From Agarivorans sp. Toyoura001 (GTDB lineage Bacteria; Pseudomonadota; Gammaproteobacteria; Enterobacterales; Celerinatantimonadaceae): a DNA stretch of 64,000 bases. The DNA lies in contig NZ_BJEQ01000012.1 in assembly GCF_005405585.1 (NCBI RefSeq), positions 62,001 through 126,000 of the forward strand. The letters are read 5' to 3'. The position numbers were made by a program, and so were the translations under genes. Under the pieces are notes generated by a model that was given only the letters and a program-made list of their open reading frames with translations, was not told the origin of the DNA and did not search any database. This document shows positions 1-9,036 of this stretch, piece by piece (position 1 is the stretch's first letter; each line of letters starts with the position of its first letter).

Positions 1-278
1 ACCGTTATCACTACTTTGAGGGTTTACGTTGCTTGGTGATAAAACCCAGCTTACTAGGACCTTGGCGAGTCTGCGCTAATTTGGTCGAGCAAGCTCATGC
101 AGACCAAGTAAGTTGTGTATTAAGCTCAGCTTACGAAAGTGAATTTGGTTTGCAATGGATAAACACCATGGCCAAACAATACACCCCAGACCAGGCACCA
201 GGTTTGGATACCCTAAAAGCTTTTAGCGAGCAAGCAGCCAACATCGAAGTACTGGAAACATTTCAGCATAAACTGTAA
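1..278 (+). CDS. menC: o-succinylbenzoate synthase, C-terminal fragment
   Basis: Only the last 91 codons are present; the frame is open to the left edge (first full codon at 3), so the gene starts outside the window. MenC dehydrates SHCHC to o-succinylbenzoate in menaquinone synthesis and belongs to the enolase superfamily. The fragment shows the family's C-terminal signature: the VIKPSLLG strand near the start, then LSSAYES about 30 residues later, and the PGLDT motif. No menE follows directly; a menE-like gene lies at 48502. The next gene, xylF, is a different function after a 426-bp gap. Confidence 0.85.
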   Translation, partial: RYHYFEGLRCLVIKPSLLGPWRVCANLVEQAHADQVSCVLSSAYESEFGLQWINTMAKQYTPDQAPGLDTLKAFSEQAANIEVLETFQHKL

Positions 279-347
279 ACAAGCTGTTAACTTTGCAGCT
301 TCATCAAAAAAACCTCTAATAGAGATCACCCGAGTCGTTTAAGGCTT

Positions 348-459
348 GTCACACTTTTATCTTTATTTTCAATAAATTAAATATACAAAAAGAGAAACAT
401 CCGCTGAAAGTGTTATTGTTTAAAGTGCTAAAAAACTCAATAAGCCATAAAAGTGTGAC
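348..459. repeat. 13-bp perfect inverted repeat upstream of xylF
   Basis: The left arm GTCACACTTTTAT (348-360) and right arm ATAAAAGTGTGAC (447-459) are exact reverse complements, with 86 bases between them. Each arm carries GTGTGAC, which overlaps the TGTGA half-site of CRP, but neither is a full CRP palindrome. The wide spacing fits two operator copies in opposite orientation, for example for a looping regulator. This is an inference. Confidence 0.5.
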
Positions 460-508
460 TCAACTATGATGCCAACTTTAAAGAAAATTTAACATTCCAC
501 AAAAACAG

Positions 509-520
509 GAAAACGTTTTC
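509..520. promoter_or_regulatory. candidate LacI-family operator
   Basis: The sequence GAAAACGTTTTC is a perfect palindrome with the central CG pair typical of LacI/GalR-family operators. It lies 185 bp before the xylF start. No LacI-family gene is in the window. Confidence 0.4.
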
Positions 521-704
521 TAGAGGCATGTCACATAGTGGTGCAGTAAGTGAATATTCATTATAGCCGTACAAAAAAGCGTCATTGGTGCTCAAGGATT
601 AAGCGCCTAGTCTGGTTGTCGAGGAATGAGTAATTGGGATTACCTCTTCAACCTAAAATTAGCTAAAACATTATAAAACAAGCTATATAGCAAGGAGCCA
701 AAAC

Positions 705-1697
705 ATGAAAAAACTGACCACACTATTGTGCGCAGTCGCATTAGCAGTTTCCGCCCCCGTTTTTGCCAAAACCGTTAAAATTGGTATGGCCATCGATGAC
801 CTTCGCCTTGAACGCTGGCAAAAAGATAGAGACTTTTTTGTCGAAAAAGCCGAATCGCTCGGTGCCAAAGTATTTGTACAATCTTCCAATAGCAATGAAA
901 CCGCCCAGATTTCACAGATTGAAAACATGATCTCTCGTGGTGTAGACGTACTAGTGATTATTCCTTACAACGGCAAAGTATTGTCTAACGTGATTGCTGA
1001 AGCCAAATCTGAGGGTATTCAAGTACTTGCCTACGACCGTTTAATTAACAATGCTGATATCGACTTCTACCTATCATTTGATAACGAGAAAGTGGGTGAG
1101 CTACAAGCCGAAGCGCTGATTAAGCATAAAGCTGACGGTAACTTTTTCTTGATGGGCGGCTCACCGGTTGACAACAACGCCAAACTTTTCCGCCAAGGTC
1201 AAATGAACGTACTGCAGCCGCTTATCGACAAAGGCGACATCAAAGTAGTGGGCGATCAATGGGTTGATGGCTGGTTAGCTGAAAACGCACTAAAAATTAT
1301 GGAAAACGCCCTAACCGCTAACGACAACAACATTGATGTAGTGGTTGCCTCTAATGACTCTACCGCTGGCGGTGCAATTCAAGCATTAGACGCACAAGGT
1401 CTAGCAGGTAAAGTATATATATCGGGTCAGGATGCTGATTTGGCTGCGAGCCGCCGCGTAGTAGCGGGTACTCAAACCATGACGATCTACAAGCCAATTA
1501 AACTACTGGCAACTACCGCCGCTGAACTTGCTGTACAAATGGGTAACGGCCAAATGCCAGAAGCTAACTCAAGCTTAAACAATGGCACTAAAGACGTTCC
1601 TTCATTCTTACTTACACCGATTCCAGTGGATAAATCTAACATCGACCAAACGGTAATTGCCGACGGTTTCCACACTAAAGCCGACGTTTACCAATAA
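705..1697 (+). CDS. xylF: D-xylose ABC transporter, periplasmic binding protein
   Basis: This is a 330-residue periplasmic protein with a clear signal peptide (residues 1-21, cleavage after VFA). It belongs to the sugar-binding periplasmic-binding-protein family of which XylF is a member, and length and pattern match XylF. The segments MAIDDLRLERWQKD near the N-terminus, NDSTAGGAIQAL and ISGQDAD are characteristic. It would bind xylose and deliver it to XylH/XylG encoded just downstream. A strong hairpin separates it from xylG, which usually lets the binding protein be made in excess. Specificity for xylose is inferred from family resemblance and operon order. Confidence 0.9.
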   Translation: MKKLTTLLCAVALAVSAPVFAKTVKIGMAIDDLRLERWQKDRDFFVEKAESLGAKVFVQSSNSNETAQISQIENMISRGVDVLVIIPYNGKVLSNVIAEAKSEGIQVLAYDRLINNADIDFYLSFDNEKVGELQAEALIKHKADGNFFLMGGSPVDNNAKLFRQGQMNVLQPLIDKGDIKVVGDQWVDGWLAENALKIMENALTANDNNIDVVVASNDSTAGGAIQALDAQGLAGKVYISGQDADLAASRRVVAGTQTMTIYKPIKLLATTAAELAVQMGNGQMPEANSSLNNGTKDVPSFLLTPIPVDKSNIDQTVIADGFHTKADVYQ

Positions 1698-1724
1698 AAA
1701 CGCAGCACTATTCACTATGCAGTA

Positions 1725-1756
1725 AAAAAGGGTGGGGCCAACGCCCCGCCCTTTTT
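1725..1756 (+). terminator. xylF-xylG intergenic hairpin (partial terminator)
   Basis: A 14-bp stem (1725-1738 with 1743-1756) with a CAAC loop contains a GC-rich core, one T-G pair and a run of five T at its 3' side. It lies between xylF and xylG and probably terminates part of the transcripts or protects the xylF mRNA 3' end. Confidence 0.8.
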
Positions 1757-1770
1757 ATTAGGAGTTAAAG

Positions 1771-3294
1771 ATGAGCCAAAGTAGCTTATTGATGATGTCT
1801 GACATCGTTAAAAAATTCTCCGGAGTGATTGCGCTAAATGGGGTTAATTTCAATTTAGAACGCGGTGAAGTGGTATCACTTTGCGGCGAGAATGGTTCTG
1901 GTAAATCCACCTTAATGAAGGTACTTACTGGCGTTCACCCCCATGGTAGTTACGAAGGACAAATTATTTACAAAGGCGAGCCACTGGTTTCGCATAGCAT
2001 TAGAGACAGCGAAGCAAAAGGCATCGCAATTATTCACCAAGAACTCACCTTGGTGAAAGAGCTGTCGATACTTGAGAATATTTTCCTGGGTGCTGAAATC
2101 ACTCACTATGGCGTGTTAGATCACAGCGCGATGTTTAAACTAACAGAAGAGCTGTTGAACCGAGTCAAGCTAGATGTGTCACCCGATACCGTGATTCGAG
2201 AGTTAGGTGTTGGCCAGCAGCAATTGGTTGAAATTGCTAAAGCCTTATCTAAAAACGCCGAAGTGTTGGTGTTAGATGAACCCAGCGCACCGTTAACTGA
2301 ATCCGAAACTCGAGTCCTGTTAGATATTGTAAAACAGCTGCGCAGCGAGGGCGTTAGCTGTGTTTACATCTCCCATAAGCTCACCGAAGTGAAAGAAATT
2401 TCCGATCGGATTTGTATTATTCGCGATGGCGAACACATTGGCACTCAAGATGCCGAACGTATGAGTACCGACGACATTATTAGCATGATGGTAGGTCGCG
2501 AGCTTAAACAACTGTTCCCGCGTGAAGAACACCCCATTGGCGAGGTTATTTTGAAAGTGGGGCCGGTAAACGCCCAACTCAGCAAAAGCGCCAACTTAAA
2601 ACAAGTCGATAATGTCAGCTTTAGCTTACACAAAGGCGAAATTTTGGGTGTTGCTGGTTTGGTAGGTTCTGGACGTACCGAGTTAATGCAGTGTTTATTT
2701 GGCTCTTACGAAGGCATCTATAAATGTCCGGTAGAGTTAGATGGTAAACCGATTAAAATTCGCCATAACCGCGATGCGCTAAACCACGGTATTGCCATGG
2801 TGCCGGAAGACCGAAAACGTCACGGTATTATCCCTATTATGGGGGTTGGCCAGAATATCACCTTAGCCGGTTTGAATATGTTTAGCGGCCTAGGTCAAAC
2901 GGTGAATGAATCGGCTGAACATGCCTCTATAAACCAATCAATCCAACGCTTAAAAGTAAAAACAGCTTCACCTGAATTAGCCATTAAAAGCCTCAGCGGC
3001 GGTAACCAACAAAAAGCCATTTTAGCTAAGTTTTTGTTGTTAGAGCCGCGCATTTTGATCCTCGATGAGCCCACTCGCGGCATCGACGTAGGCGCAAAGT
3101 ATGAGATTTATAAGCTGATGTACCAGCTGGTTAAACAAGGGATTAGCATCATTATGGTGTCATCTGAATTGCCTGAAGTACTGGGCATTAGTGACCGCGT
3201 ATTAGTGATGCACGAAGGAAAACTAAAAGGCCTATTAGACAATCAAGACCTGAGCCAAGAAATGGTGATGGACTGTGCATTGGCCGAGGAGTAA
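1771..3294 (+). CDS. xylG: D-xylose ABC transporter, duplicated ATPase
   Basis: This 507-residue cytoplasmic ATPase has two ABC domains, as in all sugar-type CUT2 importers. The first has Walker [10 protein letters not shown] (about residue 40), an atypical signature ELGVGQQQ and Walker [10 protein letters not shown]. The second has a degenerate Walker [10 protein letters not shown] and the canonical LSGGNQQK and [10 protein letters not shown]. It powers XylH. The start follows AGGAG with normal spacing and the stop lies four bases before xylH. Confidence 0.93.
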   Translation: MSQSSLLMMSDIVKKFSGVIALNGVNFNLERGEVVSLCGENGSGKSTLMKVLTGVHPHGSYEGQIIYKGEPLVSHSIRDSEAKGIAIIHQELTLVKELSILENIFLGAEITHYGVLDHSAMFKLTEELLNRVKLDVSPDTVIRELGVGQQQLVEIAKALSKNAEVLVLDEPSAPLTESETRVLLDIVKQLRSEGVSCVYISHKLTEVKEISDRICIIRDGEHIGTQDAERMSTDDIISMMVGRELKQLFPREEHPIGEVILKVGPVNAQLSKSANLKQVDNVSFSLHKGEILGVAGLVGSGRTELMQCLFGSYEGIYKCPVELDGKPIKIRHNRDALNHGIAMVPEDRKRHGIIPIMGVGQNITLAGLNMFSGLGQTVNESAEHASINQSIQRLKVKTASPELAIKSLSGGNQQKAILAKFLLLEPRILILDEPTRGIDVGAKYEIYKLMYQLVKQGISIIMVSSELPEVLGISDRVLVMHEGKLKGLLDNQDLSQEMVMDCALAEE

Positions 3295-3298
3295 GCAA

Positions 3299-4477
3299 AT
3301 GTCGAGTCAAGAAACTACCATCACCAGTACCGAAGCTAAGGGAAGCCTGATGAGCAACTTAAAGAAAATGAAGTTACAAGTATTGGTGATGTTTGGCGCT
3401 ATTGCGGTAATCATGTTGTTCTTTTACTTCGCTACAGAGGGCAGCTATTTAACCCCACGTAACATTTCAAACTTACTACGCCAAACCGCCATTACCGGCA
3501 TATTGGCAATTGGCATGGTGTTTGTCATTATCTCCGCCGAAATCGATTTGTCGGTGGGTTCAATGATGGGATTATTGGGCGGCGCAGCAGCCATTATGGA
3601 TGTGTGGTGGGAATTACCGCTACCTTTAACCATTATTCTCACCTTAGGTGCAGGCTTTTTGCTAGGCCTTTGGAATGGTTGGTGGGTAGCCTACCGCAAA
3701 GTTCCTTCATTCATTGTGACGCTAGCAGGCTTGCTCGCCTTTAGGGGAATACTGATTGGAATTACCGGCGGCAGCACCGTTGCGCCAACCACCGCCGACA
3801 TGGGCATTATTGGCCAAAGTTATTTGCCTGATATGTTCTCAATGATTACCACGGTGGGCGCACTCGCGGTATTTTTTGCCTGGCAGGGTAAGCTGCGTAA
3901 AAATCGCACCGAGCACAAACTGACTAACTCACCAGTAAGTGGTGATATCTTTAAGTTTGGCTTAATCGCTATTTTTGCCCTGGGTACAGTGTTATTGCTT
4001 AATGACTATCGCGGCGTACCCACCCCGGTATTGTTATTAGTGGTACTGATGTTTATCGCCGCATTTATGGCTAAGAAGACCGCTTTTGGACGCCGTATTT
4101 ATGCCATTGGTGGTAACTTAGAAGCTAGCCGTTTATCGGGCATTAATGTAGAACGCACCAAGCTAAGCGTATTTGCCATTAACGGTTTGCTAGTGGGTGT
4201 AGCCGGGCTTATTTTGGCCTCGCGCTTAGGTGCTGGTTCACCATCTGCGGGTACGGTTGCAGAGTTAGATGCTATCGCGGCCTGTGTAATTGGCGGTACC
4301 AGTTTAGCGGGCGGTGTGGGTACTGTTTTTGGTGCGGTAATGGGCGCATTTATTATGGCCAGCTTAGACAACGGCATGAGCATGATGGACGTGCCGACCT
4401 ATTGGCAGTCTATTATTAAAGGCAGTATTCTACTGCTTGCTGTATGGATGGACGTTGCCAGTAAAAAACGCGCATAA
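3299..4477 (+). CDS. xylH: D-xylose ABC transporter, permease
   Basis: This 392-residue inner-membrane protein of the BPD_transp_2 (RbsC/XylH) family forms the xylose channel. The ATG at 3299 is chosen over an in-frame upstream codon because GAGGAG precedes it at good spacing and it leaves xylG intact. Conserved segments [12 protein letters not shown] and the C-terminal [20 protein letters not shown] are visible. A roughly 70-residue insertion with a charged stretch ([13 protein letters not shown]) in the middle is typical of XylH compared with the shorter RbsC. It is the last gene of the operon, followed by a terminator. Confidence 0.93.
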   Translation: MSSQETTITSTEAKGSLMSNLKKMKLQVLVMFGAIAVIMLFFYFATEGSYLTPRNISNLLRQTAITGILAIGMVFVIISAEIDLSVGSMMGLLGGAAAIMDVWWELPLPLTIILTLGAGFLLGLWNGWWVAYRKVPSFIVTLAGLLAFRGILIGITGGSTVAPTTADMGIIGQSYLPDMFSMITTVGALAVFFAWQGKLRKNRTEHKLTNSPVSGDIFKFGLIAIFALGTVLLLNDYRGVPTPVLLLVVLMFIAAFMAKKTAFGRRIYAIGGNLEASRLSGINVERTKLSVFAINGLLVGVAGLILASRLGAGSPSAGTVAELDAIAACVIGGTSLAGGVGTVFGAVMGAFIMASLDNGMSMMDVPTYWQSIIKGSILLLAVWMDVASKKRA

Positions 4478-4788
4478 GATAACAAGCCAGAGCCTCGCTC
4501 TGGCTTTTCCATCATTAGTATCGGCTAAGCGATTAATTAGCCTGCAATAGAACAACACACTTAACTTAAGTTCCCCCTTCAACTTTACTCAAAGCCAAGC
4601 GATAAGCGCCTTTCATAGGGTGTCAGCAACAGCGTTTGTTATCTATTGGGAAACTCGGCCATAAATCAGAATGTCGCAGGAGAATGTGGCTTTTGGGGTG
4701 AGTAATACCAAGCTTGAGCAACGCAACTCTAGGCCGAGTGAAGGGCAAAGCAATAATGATTCAAGCATACTCAAGTGGCTGAGGTTAA
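4478..4788. other. convergent intergenic gap
   Basis: Apart from the xylH terminator I see no gene, strong hairpin or repeat in these 311 bases between the ends of xylH and the diguanylate cyclase gene. Confidence 0.6.
4484..4508 (+). terminator. xylFGH terminator
   Basis: A perfect 10-bp stem AAGCCAGAGC / GCTCTGGCTT with a three-base loop is followed by TT. It starts six bases after the xylH stop. Confidence 0.85.
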
Positions 4789-6507
4789 CTAACCAATAAG
4801 ATCCAAATCAAAATAACTATATTGATTTCGACCGCTAGATTTGGCTTTATACATCGCCGCATCTGCATTACGAATCAGCATTTCAGGGTCGGTGCCGTTA
4901 GCTGGGTAAAGACTAATTCCCACGCTGGCATACACCGGTTGAATATGTACACCTAAGCTCACTTCCTGGGCTAAACGGCGTAATACGGTGTCTACCACTT
5001 CAGAGGCTTCGTCTTCGTCGATAGACTCCAACGCTAACATAAACTCGTCGCCGGCAAAGCGGGCGACCGCATCTTCAGCGCGCACCACATCTCGTAATAC
5101 CTTTGCCACTTCTTGTAGCAGATGATCGCCAGCTTCATGACCGAGATTGTCGTTAACTTGTTTGAAGTTGTCTAAATCGATAAACACCACGGCTAGGCCA
5201 CTTTGTTTGCGCTGAGCGCGATTAATCGAGATTTTTAACTGCTCCAAAAACAAACCACGATTGGGCAAGCCCGTTAAGCTATCGTGGCTAGCCATGTGCC
5301 GCAGGTTCACCTCATTGCGCTTTAGCTCTTCAATTTGTTTATTAATTTGCTGCGACATTGCCCCAAAAGTTGTGGCAAGTAACCCTATTTCGTCTTTACG
5401 CTGGCTAGGCAGCAACCTTTTAGCAGGCAAATTCCCCGTGGAAAATGCCTTAACAGCCACCACCATATTACGAATGGGCTGAGACAATACCTTGGCGAAG
5501 AGTAATGAAGTCAGCAAACCCAATAAACTTAGGGCTAAACACACCTTAATCATTGAGCCGGCCAATGAATCGATAATATTGCTCAAGGTAGGCAAAGGGC
5601 TTACCAAAGCTAAAACCGCTAATTTTTGACTAGAAGCAGGACCGTAAAACAAAGGAGTAAACGATACAGCTCGCTCGTACCTAATCGCAGCAGATGGGTC
5701 CAAAACAAAAGTACGCGGCTGAAAATCACTAAACAACGCTTCCATTTGAGGGAAATCACGCTGCATCAAATAACGATGGCCATAGTGAAAACCAAACTGC
5801 TTGTCGGGATTGGGATTAACCAGATAATCGCCCTTCTGGTTCGCTAAATAGATTTCGACTCCAGAAGGTAAATCGGCTTGCAGCAAACTAAAGAGATTTT
5901 CTAAACCTACATTCACTACCACTAAGCCAAGAGCTTTACCGCCACTAAATACCGGCGATGCCACTTTTAAGGTTGGCTGATGCTGACCAAGCTCAACGCC
6001 TTTTTCGTTATGAATATCAACGTCAGACAAATAGCTGTCTCCGTCACCTAAACGAAGGGTGCGAAACACATAAGGGTAGTGGGCTTTTTCTTCTAGCTGT
6101 TCTGTTTCAATGGCAATTAAGCCATCACTTAAGCGATCCACCCTAATCAGCTCTTGTCCAAAATTGTCAGCACCAATAAAACGAAGTTGAAAGTAGGAGT
6201 TATTAAGTTTGAGTTTTTGTTTAAAGATATCGGTTAGTTGCTTCGCCAGCAGCGGTTTGTTTGAAGATTGAAAGTATCCGGCAGTTTGTGGAATTGAAGC
6301 CAGAAATAGTACATCTTTGGCGATCTCGTTAATGCTGTGATTAAACTCACGCGAGAGAATATGGGTAGTCGTAGCAAGTTCACGCTCAGCGCTTTCAGCC
6401 AATAGTTCTCTGCTTTCATGGTAACTAACGGTAGCGGTGACCACCGAAGCCAAAATACCAAACATCGCAAACCATAAACCAAAACGCAGCGAAATTGAGT
6501 TGATCAT
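4789..6507 (-). CDS. membrane diguanylate cyclase (dCache-HAMP-GGDEF)
   Basis: This 572-residue protein would make cyclic di-GMP in response to a periplasmic signal. It has a transmembrane segment at about 8-28, a large periplasmic dCache-type region (about 30-310), a second membrane segment (about 315-337), a HAMP domain and a C-terminal GGDEF domain. The active-site motif is AGDEF, a tolerated variant, and an inhibitory-site RAED lies five residues before it. No EAL domain is present. It overlaps the upstream binding-protein gene by four bases (ATGA), so translation is coupled. This suggests that the binding protein is its ligand receptor, as for NspS and MbaA in Vibrio cholerae, although MbaA also has an EAL domain. 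Confidence 0.9.
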   Translation of the reverse strand: MINSISLRFGLWFAMFGILASVVTATVSYHESRELLAESAERELATTTHILSREFNHSINEIAKDVLFLASIPQTAGYFQSSNKPLLAKQLTDIFKQKLKLNNSYFQLRFIGADNFGQELIRVDRLSDGLIAIETEQLEEKAHYPYVFRTLRLGDGDSYLSDVDIHNEKGVELGQHQPTLKVASPVFSGGKALGLVVVNVGLENLFSLLQADLPSGVEIYLANQKGDYLVNPNPDKQFGFHYGHRYLMQRDFPQMEALFSDFQPRTFVLDPSAAIRYERAVSFTPLFYGPASSQKLAVLALVSPLPTLSNIIDSLAGSMIKVCLALSLLGLLTSLLFAKVLSQPIRNMVVAVKAFSTGNLPAKRLLPSQRKDEIGLLATTFGAMSQQINKQIEELKRNEVNLRHMASHDSLTGLPNRGLFLEQLKISINRAQRKQSGLAVVFIDLDNFKQVNDNLGHEAGDHLLQEVAKVLRDVVRAEDAVARFAGDEFMLALESIDEDEASEVVDTVLRRLAQEVSLGVHIQPVYASVGISLYPANGTDPEMLIRNADAAMYKAKSSGRNQYSYFDLDLIG

Positions 6508-7544
6508 GGTAGCGCCATTGTTTGTAAGGTTTTACCACTTAAAATATTTTCCCAATAATCAGTTCTACGCTGGTTATCCTCTACTTGCTCTAGCCAAATA
6601 ATCTTATCTTCAGCCACACTGCGAGTATCTTGCACAATGGTATTGGCTAAACCTTGGCGCTCGGTAAGCAACTCACTCACCCAAGGCTCTAGGGTAAAAT
6701 TAATCCACTGATGGGCTAAATCTCGGTTTTGTACACCATTCGACAATGCCCAGCAGTCTAACCAAGCTAAAGCGCCCTCTTTGGGAATGGTGTAACCAAT
6801 GTCTGCGCCTGAATCTTGCAGCTTTTTGAGCTGTTGAGCGCCGTAGTTGGCAAACACGAGTGCCACAGATTCTTGGCTAAAGTAATCGAGCGCTTCTTCT
6901 GGTGAGCTATAAAAGGTGAGAGCATTACGACGCAATGCTAATAAACGCTCGGTACTAGACGTAAACTCTTGATTGGTTTGCTGAAAAGGGTTGCTAACAC
7001 CGGCAACCAGACCTGCTAAGGAATAGTTATGTGCGCTGCCATTATAAGCTAACACCTTTCCTTGATATTGCGGATCCCATAATACCTGCCAAGACTCTGG
7101 CGGTGTATCGAAGTAATTTCGATTATAAATCAAGCCCATTTCAGAATAGGTATAAGGAATGGCATAAACTTTATCACCACGTGTTGCTCCGGGGATGTCA
7201 CTTAAACGACTAAAGCGAGGGAGTTGCTTGGTGACGTTATCAATACTGCTTGGCTCGATAGCCACAGCCAAATTAGCATCAATATAACGTTGTAGTTCGG
7301 CGGTATTTACCGCAAAAACGTCGTAATCAGCACCTTGTTTATTGCCCATTCTCAGCCACATTTCATCATCATTGGTGATGTAACTCACCTTAACTTTCAC
7401 TTTGTGGCGTTTTTCAAAGGCAGCAACCATGTCTGCGTCGGCATAACCCGGCCATGCCAGTACTCGCAAATCAACTTGTTCTGCCGCAATCGGTAGGCTA
7501 ATTAAACTGAACCATAAACCCAAGGTAGATAAAACTCGCAACAT
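6504..7544 (-). CDS. orphan PotD/NspS-type polyamine-binding protein
   Basis: This 346-residue periplasmic protein has a signal peptide (residues 1-21, cleavage after IAA) and belongs to the spermidine/putrescine-binding family. VLAWPGYADADMVAAFEK near the N-terminus, AIPYTYSEMGLIYN and the C-terminal ALSNGVQN region are typical. No permease or ATPase gene is nearby. Instead the stop codon overlaps the start of a diguanylate cyclase. This arrangement matches the NspS-MbaA norspermidine sensor of Vibrio cholerae, so a sensing rather than transport role is likely. The ligand cannot be told from the sequence. Confidence 0.85.
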   Translation of the reverse strand: MLRVLSTLGLWFSLISLPIAAEQVDLRVLAWPGYADADMVAAFEKRHKVKVKVSYITNDDEMWLRMGNKQGADYDVFAVNTAELQRYIDANLAVAIEPSSIDNVTKQLPRFSRLSDIPGATRGDKVYAIPYTYSEMGLIYNRNYFDTPPESWQVLWDPQYQGKVLAYNGSAHNYSLAGLVAGVSNPFQQTNQEFTSSTERLLALRRNALTFYSSPEEALDYFSQESVALVFANYGAQQLKKLQDSGADIGYTIPKEGALAWLDCWALSNGVQNRDLAHQWINFTLEPWVSELLTERQGLANTIVQDTRSVAEDKIIWLEQVEDNQRRTDYWENILSGKTLQTMALP

Positions 7545-7792
7545 TCCCTGTTCCCTAACGTACGTTGAGCTGCTAGCTAATGAGCTTCTTGCTACTAAGC
7601 TAATGGAGTGACCGTTAAGTATACGATCTCAAACAAAATAGTGAACCAAAAGTTAAACCTAAGTCAAAATATCGTGAACCACTTTGGTGGGCTAATTCAC
7701 TGCGTTTAGCGCTGTAGATAGTTGATGAACTCAACACTTAACTACTCGGTCAAATACTGCCAATCCAATAGTTATTTTTCAAGTTTTCTGCT

Positions 7793-8599
7793 TCAACTTT
7801 GCGAGTTCAACGCTTGACCTAATAGCGTAAAGTAATCAACCATTGCCTCGCCTATCAGGCTTAGATGTGCAGCGTCTGGGTATCCACCAGCCTTCGCTAA
7901 ATCAGTTTGCTTGGTACCATTAACTAAATAGCTATTTTTTAGCTCGTCTCGGCTTTGCACCCACGCCTCAAAAGCACGTGCCATCATTTCGGTAGGTAAA
8001 CTAAAGTAATGCAGCCCGCGTTTCTTGTCTAAGGCGACAGAGCGCGCTACATAAGGATGTAAGTCAGTTCCTTCATGACTTAACAACACCACCTTAAACA
8101 ACTGACTTAAACGCTGATTAAGGGGATGCCGGCGCTGTGGATCGTCAACTAACCAGCGGGTTGCGGCAAACTCGTTGGGCCTGGCTGCGCTAATAAACAG
8201 TTTATCGGCCATGTAATGATCAAAAGCGTGCCACCACTCATGAGCCAAAGCCCCTGCTCCAGCATTTTTTGCAAGGGCTAAGGTTTGGCTACCCGGAGCA
8301 TAATGCGCTTGCACATTACGCTGGCCGCCAGTGCCAAAAGCTAAATTTAGGCTATTGCGCAAGCCCAAGGCCTTAGGCGGCAAATTTAACAAAAATGCTA
8401 AATCTGCCAAGGCATCAAATACTAAACTGGCCGCGCGCTGCTTTTCTGCTTTGGTCACCCACGCGCCAATCGCTAACCCAGCAAAGCCAAAAGTGTGTTT
8501 TACATCGGCAAAATCCACTTCATCCCCATGCCGATAATCTGGGCCACGACGATAGTATTCACGCTGTAAGCCGGTACCTTTGTTGTCATTCAAAGACAT
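7793..8599 (-). CDS. putative zincin-like protein (CLCA_X type)
   Basis: This 268-residue soluble protein without a signal peptide contains HEWWHAFDHYM, an HExxH-like zinc motif followed by an Asp-His, in the middle of the chain. The next conserved part, YFSLPTEMMARAFEAW, has a glutamate that could be the third ligand, as in metallopeptidase-like domains of large polyvalent proteins. I recall similar proteins being named CLCA_X family; the substrate is unknown. HEWWH keeps the HExxH spacing. It stands 19 bases downstream of the DUF805 gene and may be co-transcribed with it. Confidence 0.65.
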   Translation of the reverse strand: MSLNDNKGTGLQREYYRRGPDYRHGDEVDFADVKHTFGFAGLAIGAWVTKAEKQRAASLVFDALADLAFLLNLPPKALGLRNSLNLAFGTGGQRNVQAHYAPGSQTLALAKNAGAGALAHEWWHAFDHYMADKLFISAARPNEFAATRWLVDDPQRRHPLNQRLSQLFKVVLLSHEGTDLHPYVARSVALDKKRGLHYFSLPTEMMARAFEAWVQSRDELKNSYLVNGTKQTDLAKAGGYPDAAHLSLIGEAMVDYFTLLGQALNSQS

Positions 8600-8618
8600 C
8601 AGTAAGCACGTGCTTGCA

Positions 8619-8990
8619 TTAAGCGTGAGTCAATTTGGGGTTAGCACCGTACTGGTTGCTCTCAGATTGGCTGTCTGAACAAAAGAAGTACAACAACACC
8701 AGTACTCCAATGATTGGCACTAACACTATCCATAACCACCACCCTGTACGACCAGTATCGTGTAAACGACGCATCGCAACGCCAATAGAAGGTAGCAACA
8801 CCGCAATACCATAAATACTGCCTAATATGCCCATTCCAGATTCTACGTTCACCGAGCCAATAGCTTGGTCAACAACACTCAGTAACACGCTCACAATGCT
8901 GTTAATAAGCACAAACATCCAATATTCTTTGCGACGAGAACGGCCTGAAAAAACCAAATATTGCTTAAGTACGCCAATGTACCACTGCAT
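8619..8990 (-). CDS. DUF805 membrane protein
   Basis: This 123-residue protein of the YhaH/DUF805 family has three or four hydrophobic segments. The family's N-terminal pattern WYIGVLKQYLVFSGRSRRKEYW is followed by VAMRRLHDTGRTGWW and a cytoplasmic tail with the GANPK motif. The function of the family is unknown. It has its own gap from modF and sits just ahead of the zincin-like gene. Confidence 0.88.
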   Translation of the reverse strand: MQWYIGVLKQYLVFSGRSRRKEYWMFVLINSIVSVLLSVVDQAIGSVNVESGMGILGSIYGIAVLLPSIGVAMRRLHDTGRTGWWLWIVLVPIIGVLVLLYFFCSDSQSESNQYGANPKLTHA

Positions 8991-9036
8991 AAATCTGCCT
9001 CTATATAAACGGTTAAAACTTGCTAGGCACTCAGTG

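Larger units (their letters stand above)
279..704 (+). promoter_or_regulatory. xylFGH upstream regulatory region
   Basis: This 426-bp AT-rich gap holds no convincing gene. It contains a 13-bp inverted repeat (348-360 and 447-459) and a 12-bp palindrome of LacI-operator form (509-520), both annotated separately. The xylF ribosome binding site is AAGGAG at 692-697, eight bases before the ATG. No xylR gene is in the window, so the regulator that acts here cannot be named. Confidence 0.6.

Noticed and set aside
279-704. CRP sites upstream of xylF
   Set aside because: Only TGTGA half-sites occur; no TGTGA-N6-TCACA pair is found.
4789-6507. Catalytically dead cyclase because of AGDEF
   Set aside because: A first-position change from Gly is tolerated in known active cyclases, and the remaining active-site and inhibitory-site residues are kept.
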